Origin: UBA5109 sp965661005
GTDB taxonomy: Bacteria > Pseudomonadota > Gammaproteobacteria > Pseudomonadales > Pseudohongiellaceae
Direction of reading: 5' to 3'
DNA length: 64,000 nt
NCBI GenBank assembly: GCA_965661005.1
Contig: CBFICB010000003.1
Span: 124,001-188,000, forward strand
The notes under the pieces were generated by a model. That model had not been told where the DNA came from, searched no databases, and saw only the letters and a program-made list of their open reading frames with translations. Shown piece by piece: positions 6,256 to 15,168 of this stretch (its first letter is position 1; every line of letters begins with the position of its first letter). A program made the translations under genes and the position numbers.

Positions 6256-8457
6256 CTAATTCCTCTGCTGAGCCATACTGAACGCGCTTCCACCCTGCAG
6301 TTCGATCAGGTCAAGAAGCACATTAGCACTTTCTCGCAGATAAGGGTCAGCTTCCTGATCATCATCAACCACTTCTTCTTCATCTAATCCTGGCATATTA
6401 ACGGCAACAACTTCTTCTTCATCTTCATCCGAATTTTCCATCGCCTCTATTGATTCGTAAGGTTCTTCGCCTTTTGCAATACGCCGATTATTCTCTATCT
6501 GCAGACGCCATGCATCATTTTCTTCGCTCTCTGCAAGAAGTGTTTCCATGTTCAAACTTAAAGTATTGTCTGCCTTGTTTTCGATAGCTCGAGCAATTTG
6601 CGCTTCGATATAATTAAAGTCTGGGTCATTTTGTAAACGTTCAGTATGACGGCTTAGCAAAGTCGGAAGCACAGGCTTTAAATTTGCAAAAGGACGATAA
6701 AAACTGGTGGTTTCGATAGTATCCCAAGGCAGGGCACTATCTAGAGCGGCTTCACCAATATCGTCTGAAACATCATATAGGTCAGGAAAATCAACATCGG
6801 GTAAAACACCTCTGTGCTGGGTGCTTTCTCCTGAAATTCGATAGAATTTAGACCGAGTTATTTTTAATTGACCATCACCCAGCGGGATTAACTCTTGCAC
6901 GGTTCCCTTGCCAAAAGTCTGACTTCCCAAAACGAGACCTCTTTGATAATCCTGTATAGCACCAGCAAAAATTTCAGAAGCCGAGGCACTCAGGCGATTT
7001 ACAAGAACAGCCATGGGACCGTCATAAATCAGCCCAGGATCTGAGTCGCCGTAAACATTATTATTGTTATCGGCATCCATAACCTGAACAGTAGGGCCGC
7101 GATCTATAAACAAACCAACCAGAGAGTTAGCTTCACTTAATGAACCTCCACCATTATTTCTAAGATCGACTACCACGGCATCAACATCTTGAGCCTTCAA
7201 ATCTTCTAGCAATACTCTAACATCACGTGTAGTACTACGATAATTTGGATCGCGATTTTGCAAGGCCTGGAAATCAATGTAGAAGGTGGGGAGGTCAATA
7301 ACACCAATCTTGTAGGTTTCACCACCGCGTTCAATTTCCACTATTTCGCTTTTAGCAGACTCATCTTCCAGCTGAACAGTATCTCGAGTGATGCTGATAA
7401 CCTCACGCTCAAAGTCATTTTCAGCAGTACTAGGAATGACGCTTAAACGCACAACAGTGCCTTTTTCTCCACGAATAAGCTGAACCACATCATCAACACG
7501 CCAGCCAACCACGTCGATAAACTCTTCGTCGCCCTGAGCAATAGCGGTTATACGGTCGTTTGGTTGTAGTTCTCCAGCCATGTCTGCAGGCCCACCGGCG
7601 ACAATGGATACCACTTCGGTGTAATCATCATCAGTTGTCAGCACTGCACCAATACCTTGTAACTGTAAACTCATATTCATAGTGAAGTTTTCAGCAGCTT
7701 GGGGCAGATAGTATTGAGTGTGCGGATCAACGCTCAAGGTCATAGCATCCATATAATATTGAAATGCTTCACGCTGGTCATTTTTTAGAATTTGACTCAG
7801 TTGAGCACGATAACGCTCACTTAAACTTTCTTTTGCTTCTTCAAATGTATCATCAGCGAGCAGGGCGCTTAACACATTACTTTTCACTCTTTTACGCCAA
7901 AGATCTTCCAGTTCATCATGATTGGCAGGCCATGGCTCTTCCGAGCGATCAATTACCAGATATTCGTCAAGTGTAAAATCAAAAGGAGAGCCATCTTCCT
8001 CCAGACGTTTCAAGGAAAACACCAATCTTTCAATGACTCTTCTTTGATAACGGTTATACATCAAGAACCCGGCTTCAACATCTCCGGCTCGCAATAAGTC
8101 ATCCAGCTCATAGCGATATTCATTAAATTCTGCAATGTCGGATTCTGTAAAATAAAGACGAGAGGGGTCAAGACCGTCTATAACCCTGTCTAGTAAAGTG
8201 TCTGAAAATTCATCATTAACATTCACTTGAGAATAATGATTTCTTACCATCTGGCTCAGTACCGCTCGGGTAATGCTTGTGTATTCTTCGCTGGGAAGGA
8301 TTTCCTGGTAAATAGCATCAACATCAAGAGGAATGTCTTCTGCAGACAAAGACGCTTGTTGTGCATATAAACCTAATGAGCCCAATGCCCATAGAGTTAA
8401 ACTCAATGCAGCTGCTTTAAAAATTCGATTAACTGAAAAATGCCAAACTTTAATCAT
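6256..8457 (-). CDS. prc: Prc/Tsp, periplasmic tail-specific protease (S41A)
   Basis: A 733-residue periplasmic processing protease. It has a signal peptide (first about 33 residues), the N-terminal helical Tsp domain, a PDZ domain at about 250-350 (LQGIGAVL...VVSIVAGGPAD), and the S41 core. The Ser-Lys dyad is S492 in NRLSASASEIFAGA and K517 in TFGKGTVQ, 25 residues apart as in E. coli Prc. The C-terminal DUF3340 region ends with an unusual acidic stretch (about 680-710). ATG at 8457 is chosen over ATG at 8481 because GGA precedes it and it begins directly with the basic signal-peptide start MIKVWHFSVNR. It degrades ssrA-like or misfolded periplasmic proteins and trims penicillin-binding protein. 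Confidence 0.95.
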   Translation of the reverse strand: MIKVWHFSVNRIFKAAALSLTLWALGSLGLYAQQASLSAEDIPLDVDAIYQEILPSEEYTSITRAVLSQMVRNHYSQVNVNDEFSDTLLDRVIDGLDPSRLYFTESDIAEFNEYRYELDDLLRAGDVEAGFLMYNRYQRRVIERLVFSLKRLEEDGSPFDFTLDEYLVIDRSEEPWPANHDELEDLWRKRVKSNVLSALLADDTFEEAKESLSERYRAQLSQILKNDQREAFQYYMDAMTLSVDPHTQYYLPQAAENFTMNMSLQLQGIGAVLTTDDDYTEVVSIVAGGPADMAGELQPNDRITAIAQGDEEFIDVVGWRVDDVVQLIRGEKGTVVRLSVIPSTAENDFEREVISITRDTVQLEDESAKSEIVEIERGGETYKIGVIDLPTFYIDFQALQNRDPNYRSTTRDVRVLLEDLKAQDVDAVVVDLRNNGGGSLSEANSLVGLFIDRGPTVQVMDADNNNNVYGDSDPGLIYDGPMAVLVNRLSASASEIFAGAIQDYQRGLVLGSQTFGKGTVQELIPLGDGQLKITRSKFYRISGESTQHRGVLPDVDFPDLYDVSDDIGEAALDSALPWDTIETTSFYRPFANLKPVLPTLLSRHTERLQNDPDFNYIEAQIARAIENKADNTLSLNMETLLAESEENDAWRLQIENNRRIAKGEEPYESIEAMENSDEDEEEVVAVNMPGLDEEEVVDDDQEADPYLRESANVLLDLIELQGGSAFSMAQQRN

Positions 8458-8598
8458 TACTATTATTCCATTTACGTTCATTTACGCAAAAATGCTGATA
8501 AAACGAGAACAAACTTAACCTATTTATATGGAACTTTCATCGTTTTTCTAGGTTAAACTTTGCAATTAATATGGATTGTTTATTGAGCATTAAGAAAT

Positions 8599-9813
8599 CT
8601 ATTCTGGTTTTATGCTTTTTTTCTTGGCAGAAGCATGCCGGGCAGTTAGCTCAACATCAATATAGCGATCAGTAATGGCGCTGGAACCATGACCAGCATC
8701 ATCACGAACATGTTCACGCGGCCTATGTTTTACATCTTCTGATATCCCTGTATGTCGCAGCCAGTGTACCGTTGCAGCGGATAGTTGCGAGGCTTCCTCG
8801 CTAAAACCGTCTTTTTGCATTTTGCTTTGAGCAGCATCAAAGCATTGTTGCACAATTCCTCTTATCTGACGTGTACTGGTAATACCTCCCTGACCGCGAG
8901 TTTTATGGATTAATGGTGTTGATTCGCCAGGTGCAGGCAGGAAGCTTAGATTTCTAGAGGCACGAAAGCGCTGTAATGCCTTTAACATGGCATCACTCAC
9001 AGATATCTGACGTTCTTTATTGCCTTTTCCGACTGTTCTAAACCACCAGTTTCCTTCTAAATCACGTTCAAAATCACCCATTGTCGGGTTCCAGCGCTCA
9101 GTTTCTACCAATTCAGAGATTCTTAAATACATTGCAAACAGGGCCTGCATGATAAACAAGGTTCTTTCATGTTGCTTAGGGTCTGAATCGGCTAATGTTT
9201 CTGCGGCATCAAGGACATATGACCATTGTAATTCCGATAAGCGTCTTATCGCTTTTTGGCTCTGAGTTTTCCTGAGAAATTTACTTTTCTGACGTATTTG
9301 AGCCACAGGGTTCATGTCGATATATTCTTCTTGTATCAAGTAGTTATAAAAGCTGCTCAAGACCCCAAAAATAGCTTGTACTGCGCTTTGCGACATGGAA
9401 TAGGGCTGTCCGGGCCTATTCAACACATAAGGCCGCCAGTCTGGATTAAAGACACGAGCGCCCTGTTTTTCAATAAATCTGGCTACATTTTTTTCACCAA
9501 TCCAGCTTTTGGGCGGTTTATGAGCGAATTCAACGTAGGCTTCAATATCTTCTCTACGGTTATCCTTGAGAGAATTACCTGCAATTAACCAGCTCCAGTG
9601 CATAAAATGTTCAATTTCACGTCTATATGTGGAAAAAGTATCTGGTGAGCCTCGATATGAGTACAAGAATTCACTGGCATGCTGATAGTCATCAATTGCA
9701 TTGGACGGCTCATCCTCAAGCAAATGTTTAACAGACTTGACGGGGTGCCTATAGGGATTAGGCATTTCGGAAAGGGTATCAAAAAAAGGCACTGGGACAT
9801 CAATAATTGACAT
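8599..9813 (-). CDS. Tyrosine-type site-specific recombinase, solitary
   Basis: A 404-residue phage-integrase-family protein. The SAM-like core-binding domain spans about residues 45-165 (DTFSTYRREIEHFMHW; AIFGVLSSFYNYLI). The catalytic set is complete: R231 (LRISELVE), K263 (GKGNKERQISV), H350 and R353 (HWLRHTG), H375 (AGHGSSAITDRY) and Y384. It should therefore be active. It is not IntI-like, since the integron-specific insertion is absent, and it is much longer than XerC or XerD. No excisionase, transposase or phage gene is adjacent. AAAGG lies seven bases before ATG 9813. Three inverted repeats lie in its upstream region (9846-9927), so it may act on, or be controlled at, its own promoter. 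Confidence 0.9.
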   Translation of the reverse strand: MSIIDVPVPFFDTLSEMPNPYRHPVKSVKHLLEDEPSNAIDDYQHASEFLYSYRGSPDTFSTYRREIEHFMHWSWLIAGNSLKDNRREDIEAYVEFAHKPPKSWIGEKNVARFIEKQGARVFNPDWRPYVLNRPGQPYSMSQSAVQAIFGVLSSFYNYLIQEEYIDMNPVAQIRQKSKFLRKTQSQKAIRRLSELQWSYVLDAAETLADSDPKQHERTLFIMQALFAMYLRISELVETERWNPTMGDFERDLEGNWWFRTVGKGNKERQISVSDAMLKALQRFRASRNLSFLPAPGESTPLIHKTRGQGGITSTRQIRGIVQQCFDAAQSKMQKDGFSEEASQLSAATVHWLRHTGISEDVKHRPREHVRDDAGHGSSAITDRYIDVELTARHASAKKKSIKPE

Positions 9814-9845
9814 TAAAAAACCTTTGTAAAATATTGAAAATAAAT

Positions 9846-9890
9846 ATTTATATATAGATATAAATGCTTAATAGGTATTAATTCTATTAA
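9846..9890. repeat. Two stacked inverted repeats upstream of the recombinase gene
   Basis: ATTTATAT (9846-9853) and ATATAAAT (9858-9865) are 8-bp arms around ATAG. TTAATAG (9868-9874) and CTATTAA (9884-9890) are 7-bp arms around nine bases. Both are perfect but very AT-rich, so each alone could be chance. They matter because they sit directly beside the long palindrome at 9894-9927, in the promoter region of the recombinase. Confidence 0.5.
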
Positions 9891-9893
9891 CTT

Positions 9894-9927
9894 GCTATTT
9901 CCGGTAATAAAGATTACCGGAAATAGC
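9894..9927. repeat. 34-bp perfect inverted repeat (15-bp arms, 4-bp centre)
   Basis: GCTATTTCCGGTAAT (9894-9908), AAAG, then its exact reverse complement (9913-9927). There is no T-run on either side, so it is not a normal terminator. Seen as 13-bp arms around an 8-bp spacer it has the same geometry as loxP-class tyrosine-recombinase sites. It lies 80 bp upstream of the recombinase start codon and 165 bp downstream of the gor stop. A regulatory operator is the main alternative. Confidence 0.85.
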
Positions 9928-10091
9928 TAATAATATTATAATAGCCCTTTTATTGCAAAATTAGATTCGTTTAAAACAACTGTTATGTAAAAAACCTTGA
10001 ATAGTGAAAATCTAGTGTGTAACCCTATTCCTAAAACATGGGCTGCTAAGCTGACTTTTAAGTTAGTTAATTAGTGCAGAAAGTGACAAGT

Positions 10092-11438
10092 CTAAATCCT
10101 TGCGGATCTCATGGTCACAAACTCTTCAGCAGCTGTAGGATGTATCCCAATAGTACTGTCTAGCTGCTCCTTGGTTATTCCACATTTAATGGCTGCAGCA
10201 AAGCCCTGAATTATTTCCCCAGCTTCAGAACCCATCATATGCATACCAACAACCTGATTTGAGCTCTTTTCAACGATTACTTTCATGTACGTACGCTCTT
10301 CTCTACCACTCACAGTATGTTTCAAATGCTTAAAATCACTCTCATAAACGTCAAACTCCATGCCATCAGCGATTGCGGCGTCTTCACTTAAACCTACGGT
10401 AGCAAGATTAGGATGCGAGAATACCGCTGTAGCTATATTGCTGTAGTCCACTGTGGATGATTTTTCGGCAAAAAGATTACGGGCTAAATTCATCCCTTCA
10501 GCCAGGGCGACGGGCGTTAGCGCAATTCGGCCTATAACATCTCCAAGAGCATAAATGGATGGTTCAGCAGTCTGAAAATCATCATTGATTTTAACAAAGC
10601 CTCTAGAATCAAGGCCTATCTGAGTGTTTTCAAGACCTAAATTTTCTGTTCGTGGTTTACGCCCTGTTGCATAAAGGACACAATCATAAGAGGCTTCATG
10701 TCCATCGGCATATCGGACCATTAGTGATCCCGAATCGTTTTTAGTGATTTCAGCGATTTGCGAGTTTAACTGCACATCTGCATGCCGGCGTAATTCTGTA
10801 GTGAATTTTTCTCTTAAATCTTTATCGAAATCCTTTAATAGTGATTCACTGCGGTAAGACAAGGTAGTTTTCGCCCCTAAACCGGCAAAAACACCAGCAA
10901 ACTCAACGGCTATGTATCCACCGCCGACAATCAGTACAGACTCAGGAAAGCTCTCCAAGTCAAAGACCTCATTGGAAGTAATAGCATGCTGATTGCCAGG
11001 AAATTCTGGAACAAAAGGCCAACCACCTGTCGCCAATAAAATTTTATCCGCTTGATATTTTTCCCCCTCAACTACAACTGTGTTGGCATCCAGTAAACTG
11101 GCATGCCCAGTTAAAATTTCCACTCCTGCATCTTCTAGAATTGACCGATAAATAGTATTTAGACGCTTAATTTCTGTTTTTTTATTATCTCTGAGCGTTT
11201 TCCAGTCAAATGTGGGGTTCTGGATAGTCCAACCATACTCCCTGCTATCTTCAAAATCGTAATGAAAATGACTCGCAAAGGTATATAACTTTTTAGGCAC
11301 ACATCCCACATTGACGCAAGTTCCTCCAAGATAGTGATCTTCAACTATCGCGACTTTGGCGCCATAACTAGCAGCCATGCGGGCTGAGCGTACACCTCCT
11401 GAACCTGCTCCAATCACAAAAAAGTCATATTTATGCAT
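10092..11438 (-). CDS. gor: Glutathione-disulfide reductase
   Basis: A 448-residue FAD/NADPH disulfide oxidoreductase. The FAD motif GAGSGG is at about 10-15, the redox pair C41/C46 is in GGTCVNVGCVPKK, and the NADPH Rossmann segment is VLIVGGGYIAVEFAGVFAGLGAKTT. The active-site H433/E438 pair is in the C-terminal HPTAAEEFVTMR. It reduces GSSG to GSH with NADPH. The second arginine of the usual NADPH-phosphate site (YRxxxxLR) is replaced by lysine (YRSESLLK), a conservative change. AAGGAG lies ten bases before ATG 11438. It is divergent from an Arc-like regulator across 156 bp. Confidence 0.95.
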   Translation of the reverse strand: MHKYDFFVIGAGSGGVRSARMAASYGAKVAIVEDHYLGGTCVNVGCVPKKLYTFASHFHYDFEDSREYGWTIQNPTFDWKTLRDNKKTEIKRLNTIYRSILEDAGVEILTGHASLLDANTVVVEGEKYQADKILLATGGWPFVPEFPGNQHAITSNEVFDLESFPESVLIVGGGYIAVEFAGVFAGLGAKTTLSYRSESLLKDFDKDLREKFTTELRRHADVQLNSQIAEITKNDSGSLMVRYADGHEASYDCVLYATGRKPRTENLGLENTQIGLDSRGFVKINDDFQTAEPSIYALGDVIGRIALTPVALAEGMNLARNLFAEKSSTVDYSNIATAVFSHPNLATVGLSEDAAIADGMEFDVYESDFKHLKHTVSGREERTYMKVIVEKSSNQVVGMHMMGSEAGEIIQGFAAAIKCGITKEQLDSTIGIHPTAAEEFVTMRSARI

Positions 11439-11594
11439 GTATAGTGAACTCCTTAAACACCAATTTATTAAAAAAACTATTCAGACCCTAATTTAACAAA
11501 AAAGCATACCCTCTTTTAGTTGAAAACGTTATTATTAGTCCGCTGTTGAGAAAAAAATTAGCCTTAGATCAGAATAAGACGAGGAATGCACTAG

Positions 11595-11954
11595 GTGAGT
11601 GACTCTATTAAAAGGACCCCTGCTCTAGTTGAAAAGTTTTTTATTCGCTTACCCAATGGACTGCGGGAACAAATAAAAGCGCTTTCTGAACAGAACCGCC
11701 GAAGTATGAACTCTGAAATTATTATGGTGTTGGAAAAGCACATCCAACAATTTACTCAGGAAGACATTCGAGATTTCAGGGCTGAAGAGCTTCTTCAGGA
11801 CGTACGAAATGATCAGAGCAATCATGACGATAGCACTGAAGACTCGAAGCAAATTGAGCAAAAAGAAAACCTATTAACAGACAAGGTCTTGCAGGAACGT
11901 CTTGAAGCATTGCCTGCAGAGAAAAAAGAAGCATTGCTCGAATTATTAGGCTAA
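11595..11954 (+). CDS. Arc-family ribbon-helix-helix DNA-binding protein
   Basis: A 119-residue protein. Residues about 12-50 (KFFIRLPNGLREQIKALSEQNRRSMNSEIIMVLEKHI) match the Arc/MetJ ribbon-helix-helix fold: a basic beta strand, helix A, then the MNSEI turn and helix B. The rest is an acidic, probably flexible tail ending in a short helix (ALPAEKKEALLELLG). The start is GTG at 11595 with GAGGA nine bases upstream; the ATG at 11586 meets a stop after two codons. It lies between gor (divergent) and ggt (same strand, 130 bp downstream). It may regulate one of these, but its target is not visible in the sequence. Confidence 0.82.
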   Translation: MSDSIKRTPALVEKFFIRLPNGLREQIKALSEQNRRSMNSEIIMVLEKHIQQFTQEDIRDFRAEELLQDVRNDQSNHDDSTEDSKQIEQKENLLTDKVLQERLEALPAEKKEALLELLG

Positions 11955-12084
11955 TTTCTTTTCAATTCCTATCTATTAGCTTCAACTCAAATCTGCTTAG
12001 ACTTGCCATGAAAAAATCGAGAGCTGCGAATATGAAATATGGAGCGTTGAGGATATCCTGTTTTTTAGTTTGAAATTTAAAATT

Positions 12085-13773
12085 ATGAAAAAGGCTTTCG
12101 CACATAAATTGACTTTCCTTATTATCCTGCTCTTCCCAAGCTCATTAGTTCTGGCTGAGTTTCAACGGGAAGAAAATGGCATGGTCAGCTCACGCTCCGA
12201 CATTGCCTCTGAAGTTGGAAAAGACATTTTAGAACAAGGCGGAAATGCAATCGATGCTGCAGTTGCCGTTGGATTTGCTCTTGCTGTCGTCTACCCCTCT
12301 GCTGGTAATATCGGTGGTGGTGGTTTTCTTGTACTGCGTACAGCAGATGGCCAGGTGTATACTCAAGACGCTCGTGAAAAAGCCCCTCTGGCTGCGAGTC
12401 GTGACATGTTTCTGGATAGTAACGGAAACTTTGATCGCCAGCTTTCCAGAAACAGTCTTCAAGCAACAGGAGTACCAGGATCGGTTGCCGGTTTATTGGA
12501 TGCACTGGAGCGCTTCGGCACAATGAGTCGAGAAGAAGTAATTGCTCCTGCTATCAAACTTGCAGAAGATGGCTTCAAATTAAACTCAGATTTGTCTGGG
12601 CAATTTCAAAGAAATCTGGAGTCTTTTCAACAATACCCTGCAAGCTTTGACAAGTTCAGCAACAATGGCCAACCCTATCAGGATGGGGAGCTTTGGCGGC
12701 AGCCAGAACTGGCAACAACACTAAGACTGATTTCTGCAAATGGCCGCGATGGTTTTTATAAAGGCCCCGTCGCTGACAAGCTGGTTGCCAGCATGCAAAG
12801 CAACAGTGGCCTGATTACTCACCAGGACCTGGAAAGTTATGAGCCCATTTGGCGTGAACCTATACACGGAACGTATAGAGGCTACGATATTTGGTCTATG
12901 CCCGCTCCTTCCTCTGGCGGCGTCTTACTGGTACAAATGTTAAATATGCTAGAGCCTTTTGATCTTTCGGAACTTGGCTGGGGCTCTACTGAAGCAGTCC
13001 ATCTTATGATTGAGGCGCAACGCAGGGCGTATGCCGACCGCGCTGAACATCTTGGCGACCCTGATTACTATGATGTTCCTACAGCTAGACTAATTTCCAA
13101 GGAATATGCTCATCAACGCTTTTCTGATTTTAATCCAGACGCTGCAAGCGCAAGTAAAGATATTAGTGCCGGTAGTTGGCCACAAGAAAGCATGCAAACA
13201 ACACATTATTCCATCATTGATGCAGATGGAAATGCCGTGGCTGTAACCACTACTTTAAATGCTTCTTACGGTAATAAATTTGTCGTATCTGGCGCAGGAT
13301 TTTTGTTAAACAACGAAATGGATGACTTTTCCAGCAAGCCAAATACTGCCAATGGTTTTGGTTTAATAGGAGGAGTGGTAAATGAAATTCAACCTTCAAA
13401 AAGAATGCTTAGCTCTATGAGCCCTACCATTATCACCCGCGACGATCAGGTGTTTTTAGTTACTGGTTCACCAGGTGGCTCAACAATTATCAATACAGTA
13501 CTGCAGGTAGTTCTGAATACTATCGATCACGACATGAATATAGAAGATGCGGTTGCAAGCCCCCGTTTTCACCACCAATGGCAACCCGACATTATTCGCT
13601 ATGAAGCCGGAGCCATCACTGAAGAAGTGGCTGACGAGTTAAACAGTATGGGGCATAAAGGTATATCAAGATCACGCTTTCCTTTAGGTGATGCAAATTC
13701 AATTATGCTTTTAGATAATGCCCTGGAAGGTGTTTCTGATCCGCGTAACGAAGGTGGTGTTGCAGGCTTCTAA
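12085..13773 (+). CDS. ggt: Gamma-glutamyltransferase (periplasmic, Ntn-hydrolase)
   Basis: A 562-residue preproenzyme with an N-terminal signal peptide (hydrophobic LTFLIILLFPSSLVLA). The autoprocessing threonine is T373 in the MQTTHYSIIDADGNAV junction, which becomes the N-terminal nucleophile of the small subunit. The oxyanion and substrate loop GSPGGSTIINTV follows, and the large subunit carries NIGGGGF and QDAREKAP. It hydrolyses or transfers the gamma-glutamyl group of glutathione, so it pairs functionally with gor nearby. ATG at 12085 begins the signal peptide; a TTG at 12070 in frame is possible. No good ribosome site is seen for either. It is convergent with pilZ. Confidence 0.93.
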   Translation: MKKAFAHKLTFLIILLFPSSLVLAEFQREENGMVSSRSDIASEVGKDILEQGGNAIDAAVAVGFALAVVYPSAGNIGGGGFLVLRTADGQVYTQDAREKAPLAASRDMFLDSNGNFDRQLSRNSLQATGVPGSVAGLLDALERFGTMSREEVIAPAIKLAEDGFKLNSDLSGQFQRNLESFQQYPASFDKFSNNGQPYQDGELWRQPELATTLRLISANGRDGFYKGPVADKLVASMQSNSGLITHQDLESYEPIWREPIHGTYRGYDIWSMPAPSSGGVLLVQMLNMLEPFDLSELGWGSTEAVHLMIEAQRRAYADRAEHLGDPDYYDVPTARLISKEYAHQRFSDFNPDAASASKDISAGSWPQESMQTTHYSIIDADGNAVAVTTTLNASYGNKFVVSGAGFLLNNEMDDFSSKPNTANGFGLIGGVVNEIQPSKRMLSSMSPTIITRDDQVFLVTGSPGGSTIINTVLQVVLNTIDHDMNIEDAVASPRFHHQWQPDIIRYEAGAITEEVADELNSMGHKGISRSRFPLGDANSIMLLDNALEGVSDPRNEGGVAGF

Positions 13774-13798
13774 GTAGTTTATTTGCCAACAGCTTCAT

Positions 13799-14206
13799 CT
13801 AAAGAGTGAAGGTTCGCAGATTTGAATTAAGCATACCATTCAAACATTTCTCAATCTTATTTTTCGCTTCATTGTCTTTTTCCAAAAACCGTAAGCCGAT
13901 CCCTGCCACCCTATTTGCTTGTGCTTGAAGCGGCGTTATCCAGACAACTTTTGTGATGAGCGGAATAAGTTTCTTCTCATCTAATAATTTAAGCAATAAA
14001 AAAACTTCATCTCCAATATCATATTTTTCTATGGTTGGAATAAACAATCCACCGTTAATCAGAAATGACATGTATGACGAGTATAAAACTGTTAGCTCTT
14101 TAATACTGACGGACAAAACATTATGCCCGGATCTTTTTTCCGGTTGAATATTTCTTATACAGCCAGGTCTTTTTGGTCCCTTATAAGATCTATCCATTGA
14201 TAACAT
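13799..14206 (-). CDS. pilZ: PilZ, type IV pilus biogenesis protein
   Basis: A 135-residue PilZ-domain protein. It matches Pseudomonas PilZ itself: SIKELTVLYSSYMSFLINGGLFIPT, YDIGDEVFLLLKLL, KVVWITP and NRVAGIGLRF. The RxxxR c-di-GMP-binding motif of typical PilZ domains is not seen before the core, as in true PilZ, which works by partner binding in pilus assembly. The assigned ATG at 14206 overlaps holB by 52 bp and has AGAG five bases upstream. The N-terminal extension of about 25 residues is longer than usual, and a rarer start nearer residue 25 cannot be excluded. It is the last gene of the mltG-tmk-holB-pilZ strand. Confidence 0.9.
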   Translation of the reverse strand: MLSMDRSYKGPKRPGCIRNIQPEKRSGHNVLSVSIKELTVLYSSYMSFLINGGLFIPTIEKYDIGDEVFLLLKLLDEKKLIPLITKVVWITPLQAQANRVAGIGLRFLEKDNEAKNKIEKCLNGMLNSNLRTFTL

Positions 14207-15168
14207 AAAGACTCTAACAATAATTGATTGTTTGGATTAGCAGTACTTTGCACAGCGCTTCGGGCTTTAATGAGTTCAGTATGAAATTGATGCAAAGGTT
14301 TTATAGCAGCAACGCTTAAAATACTAACAATCTCTCTTACCTCAGGTGAAAGCGTCTCTCGTCCTGCGTCATCATTTTTAACATGCAAATGACGTATAAT
14401 CTGATGCAAAACAAGCATCAAATGCTCTAATACATCTTCAATTTTATAGGCCGACAAAGGCACTGCCACATCAATAATGCCCAATTCCGATCTTAATAAT
14501 TCTAGCAGGCTTTTTTCAATCCCTCTTCTTTCTTCTTGCCTTTCTTCACTGGCATAATTCAATGCCTGCAAAGGTGCACCATAGCTTAGTTGCAAACATA
14601 ATTTTGCTTGATCTTTATCAATATGTTTTTGTAACCACTGCAAAGCAATTTCTTCATTTGGCCGTGAAATTTTGATTTGCTGACAGCGACTTCGAATAGT
14701 AGGCAGCAGCAATCCAGGCTGGTGACTTAACAAAAATAAAAGAGTTCCGGACGCAGGTTCTTCCAGGTTTTTTAAAAGAGCATTTGCAGTATTAGTGTTC
14801 ATTTTTTCAGCTGAATGTATCAGCAAAATTTTATACTCACCCATAAGCGGGGTATTCATCAAAAAGGCTTTACTGTCACGCACTTGTTCAATCTTGATTT
14901 GCTTGGAGTCTTCTTCAAGACCTATATATTTAAAATCAGGGTGTGTCCCGGCCGTAAACAAATGGCAAGCCTGGCATTCACCACAGGCAGTTTTCTTTTC
15001 TGGTTTTTGGCAAAATAAGTAAGCAGAAAAATCCTTGACGAGGCTTTCCTTACCCAAACCTTTTTGCCCTTGTATAAGATAAGCATGAGCTAACTGCCGA
15101 GAGCGTTCCAGTTCAGACAGTTTATTAAAATAACCCTGATTCCAGGGTAGTAAGTCAAACTCATTCAT
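14155..15168 (-). CDS. holB: DNA polymerase III delta-prime subunit
   Basis: A 337-residue clamp-loader subunit. It has a P-loop-like segment GQKGLGKESL (34-43) and a zinc module with C53, C62, C65 and C68 (CGECQACHLFTAGTHPDF). The SENTINEL-type segments ILLIHSAEKMNTNTANALLKNLEEP and IRSRCQQI, with the SRC motif, follow. It opens the sliding clamp with delta and tau/gamma subunits. Its ATG overlaps the tmk stop by 4 bp (ATGA type), so the two are translationally coupled. Confidence 0.93.
   Translation of the reverse strand: MNEFDLLPWNQGYFNKLSELERSRQLAHAYLIQGQKGLGKESLVKDFSAYLFCQKPEKKTACGECQACHLFTAGTHPDFKYIGLEEDSKQIKIEQVRDSKAFLMNTPLMGEYKILLIHSAEKMNTNTANALLKNLEEPASGTLLFLLSHQPGLLLPTIRSRCQQIKISRPNEEIALQWLQKHIDKDQAKLCLQLSYGAPLQALNYASEERQEERRGIEKSLLELLRSELGIIDVAVPLSAYKIEDVLEHLMLVLHQIIRHLHVKNDDAGRETLSPEVREIVSILSVAAIKPLHQFHTELIKARSAVQSTANPNNQLLLESLCYQWIDLIRDQKDLAV

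Noticed and set aside
6046..9813. Genomic island between tRNA-Ser and the recombinase
   Set aside because: Only the housekeeping gene prc lies between them and no duplicated tRNA 3' end is seen near the recombinase.
12008..12073. 21-codon frame just upstream of ggt
   Set aside because: No ribosome site and no family; it overlaps the probable ggt leader and is too short to judge.
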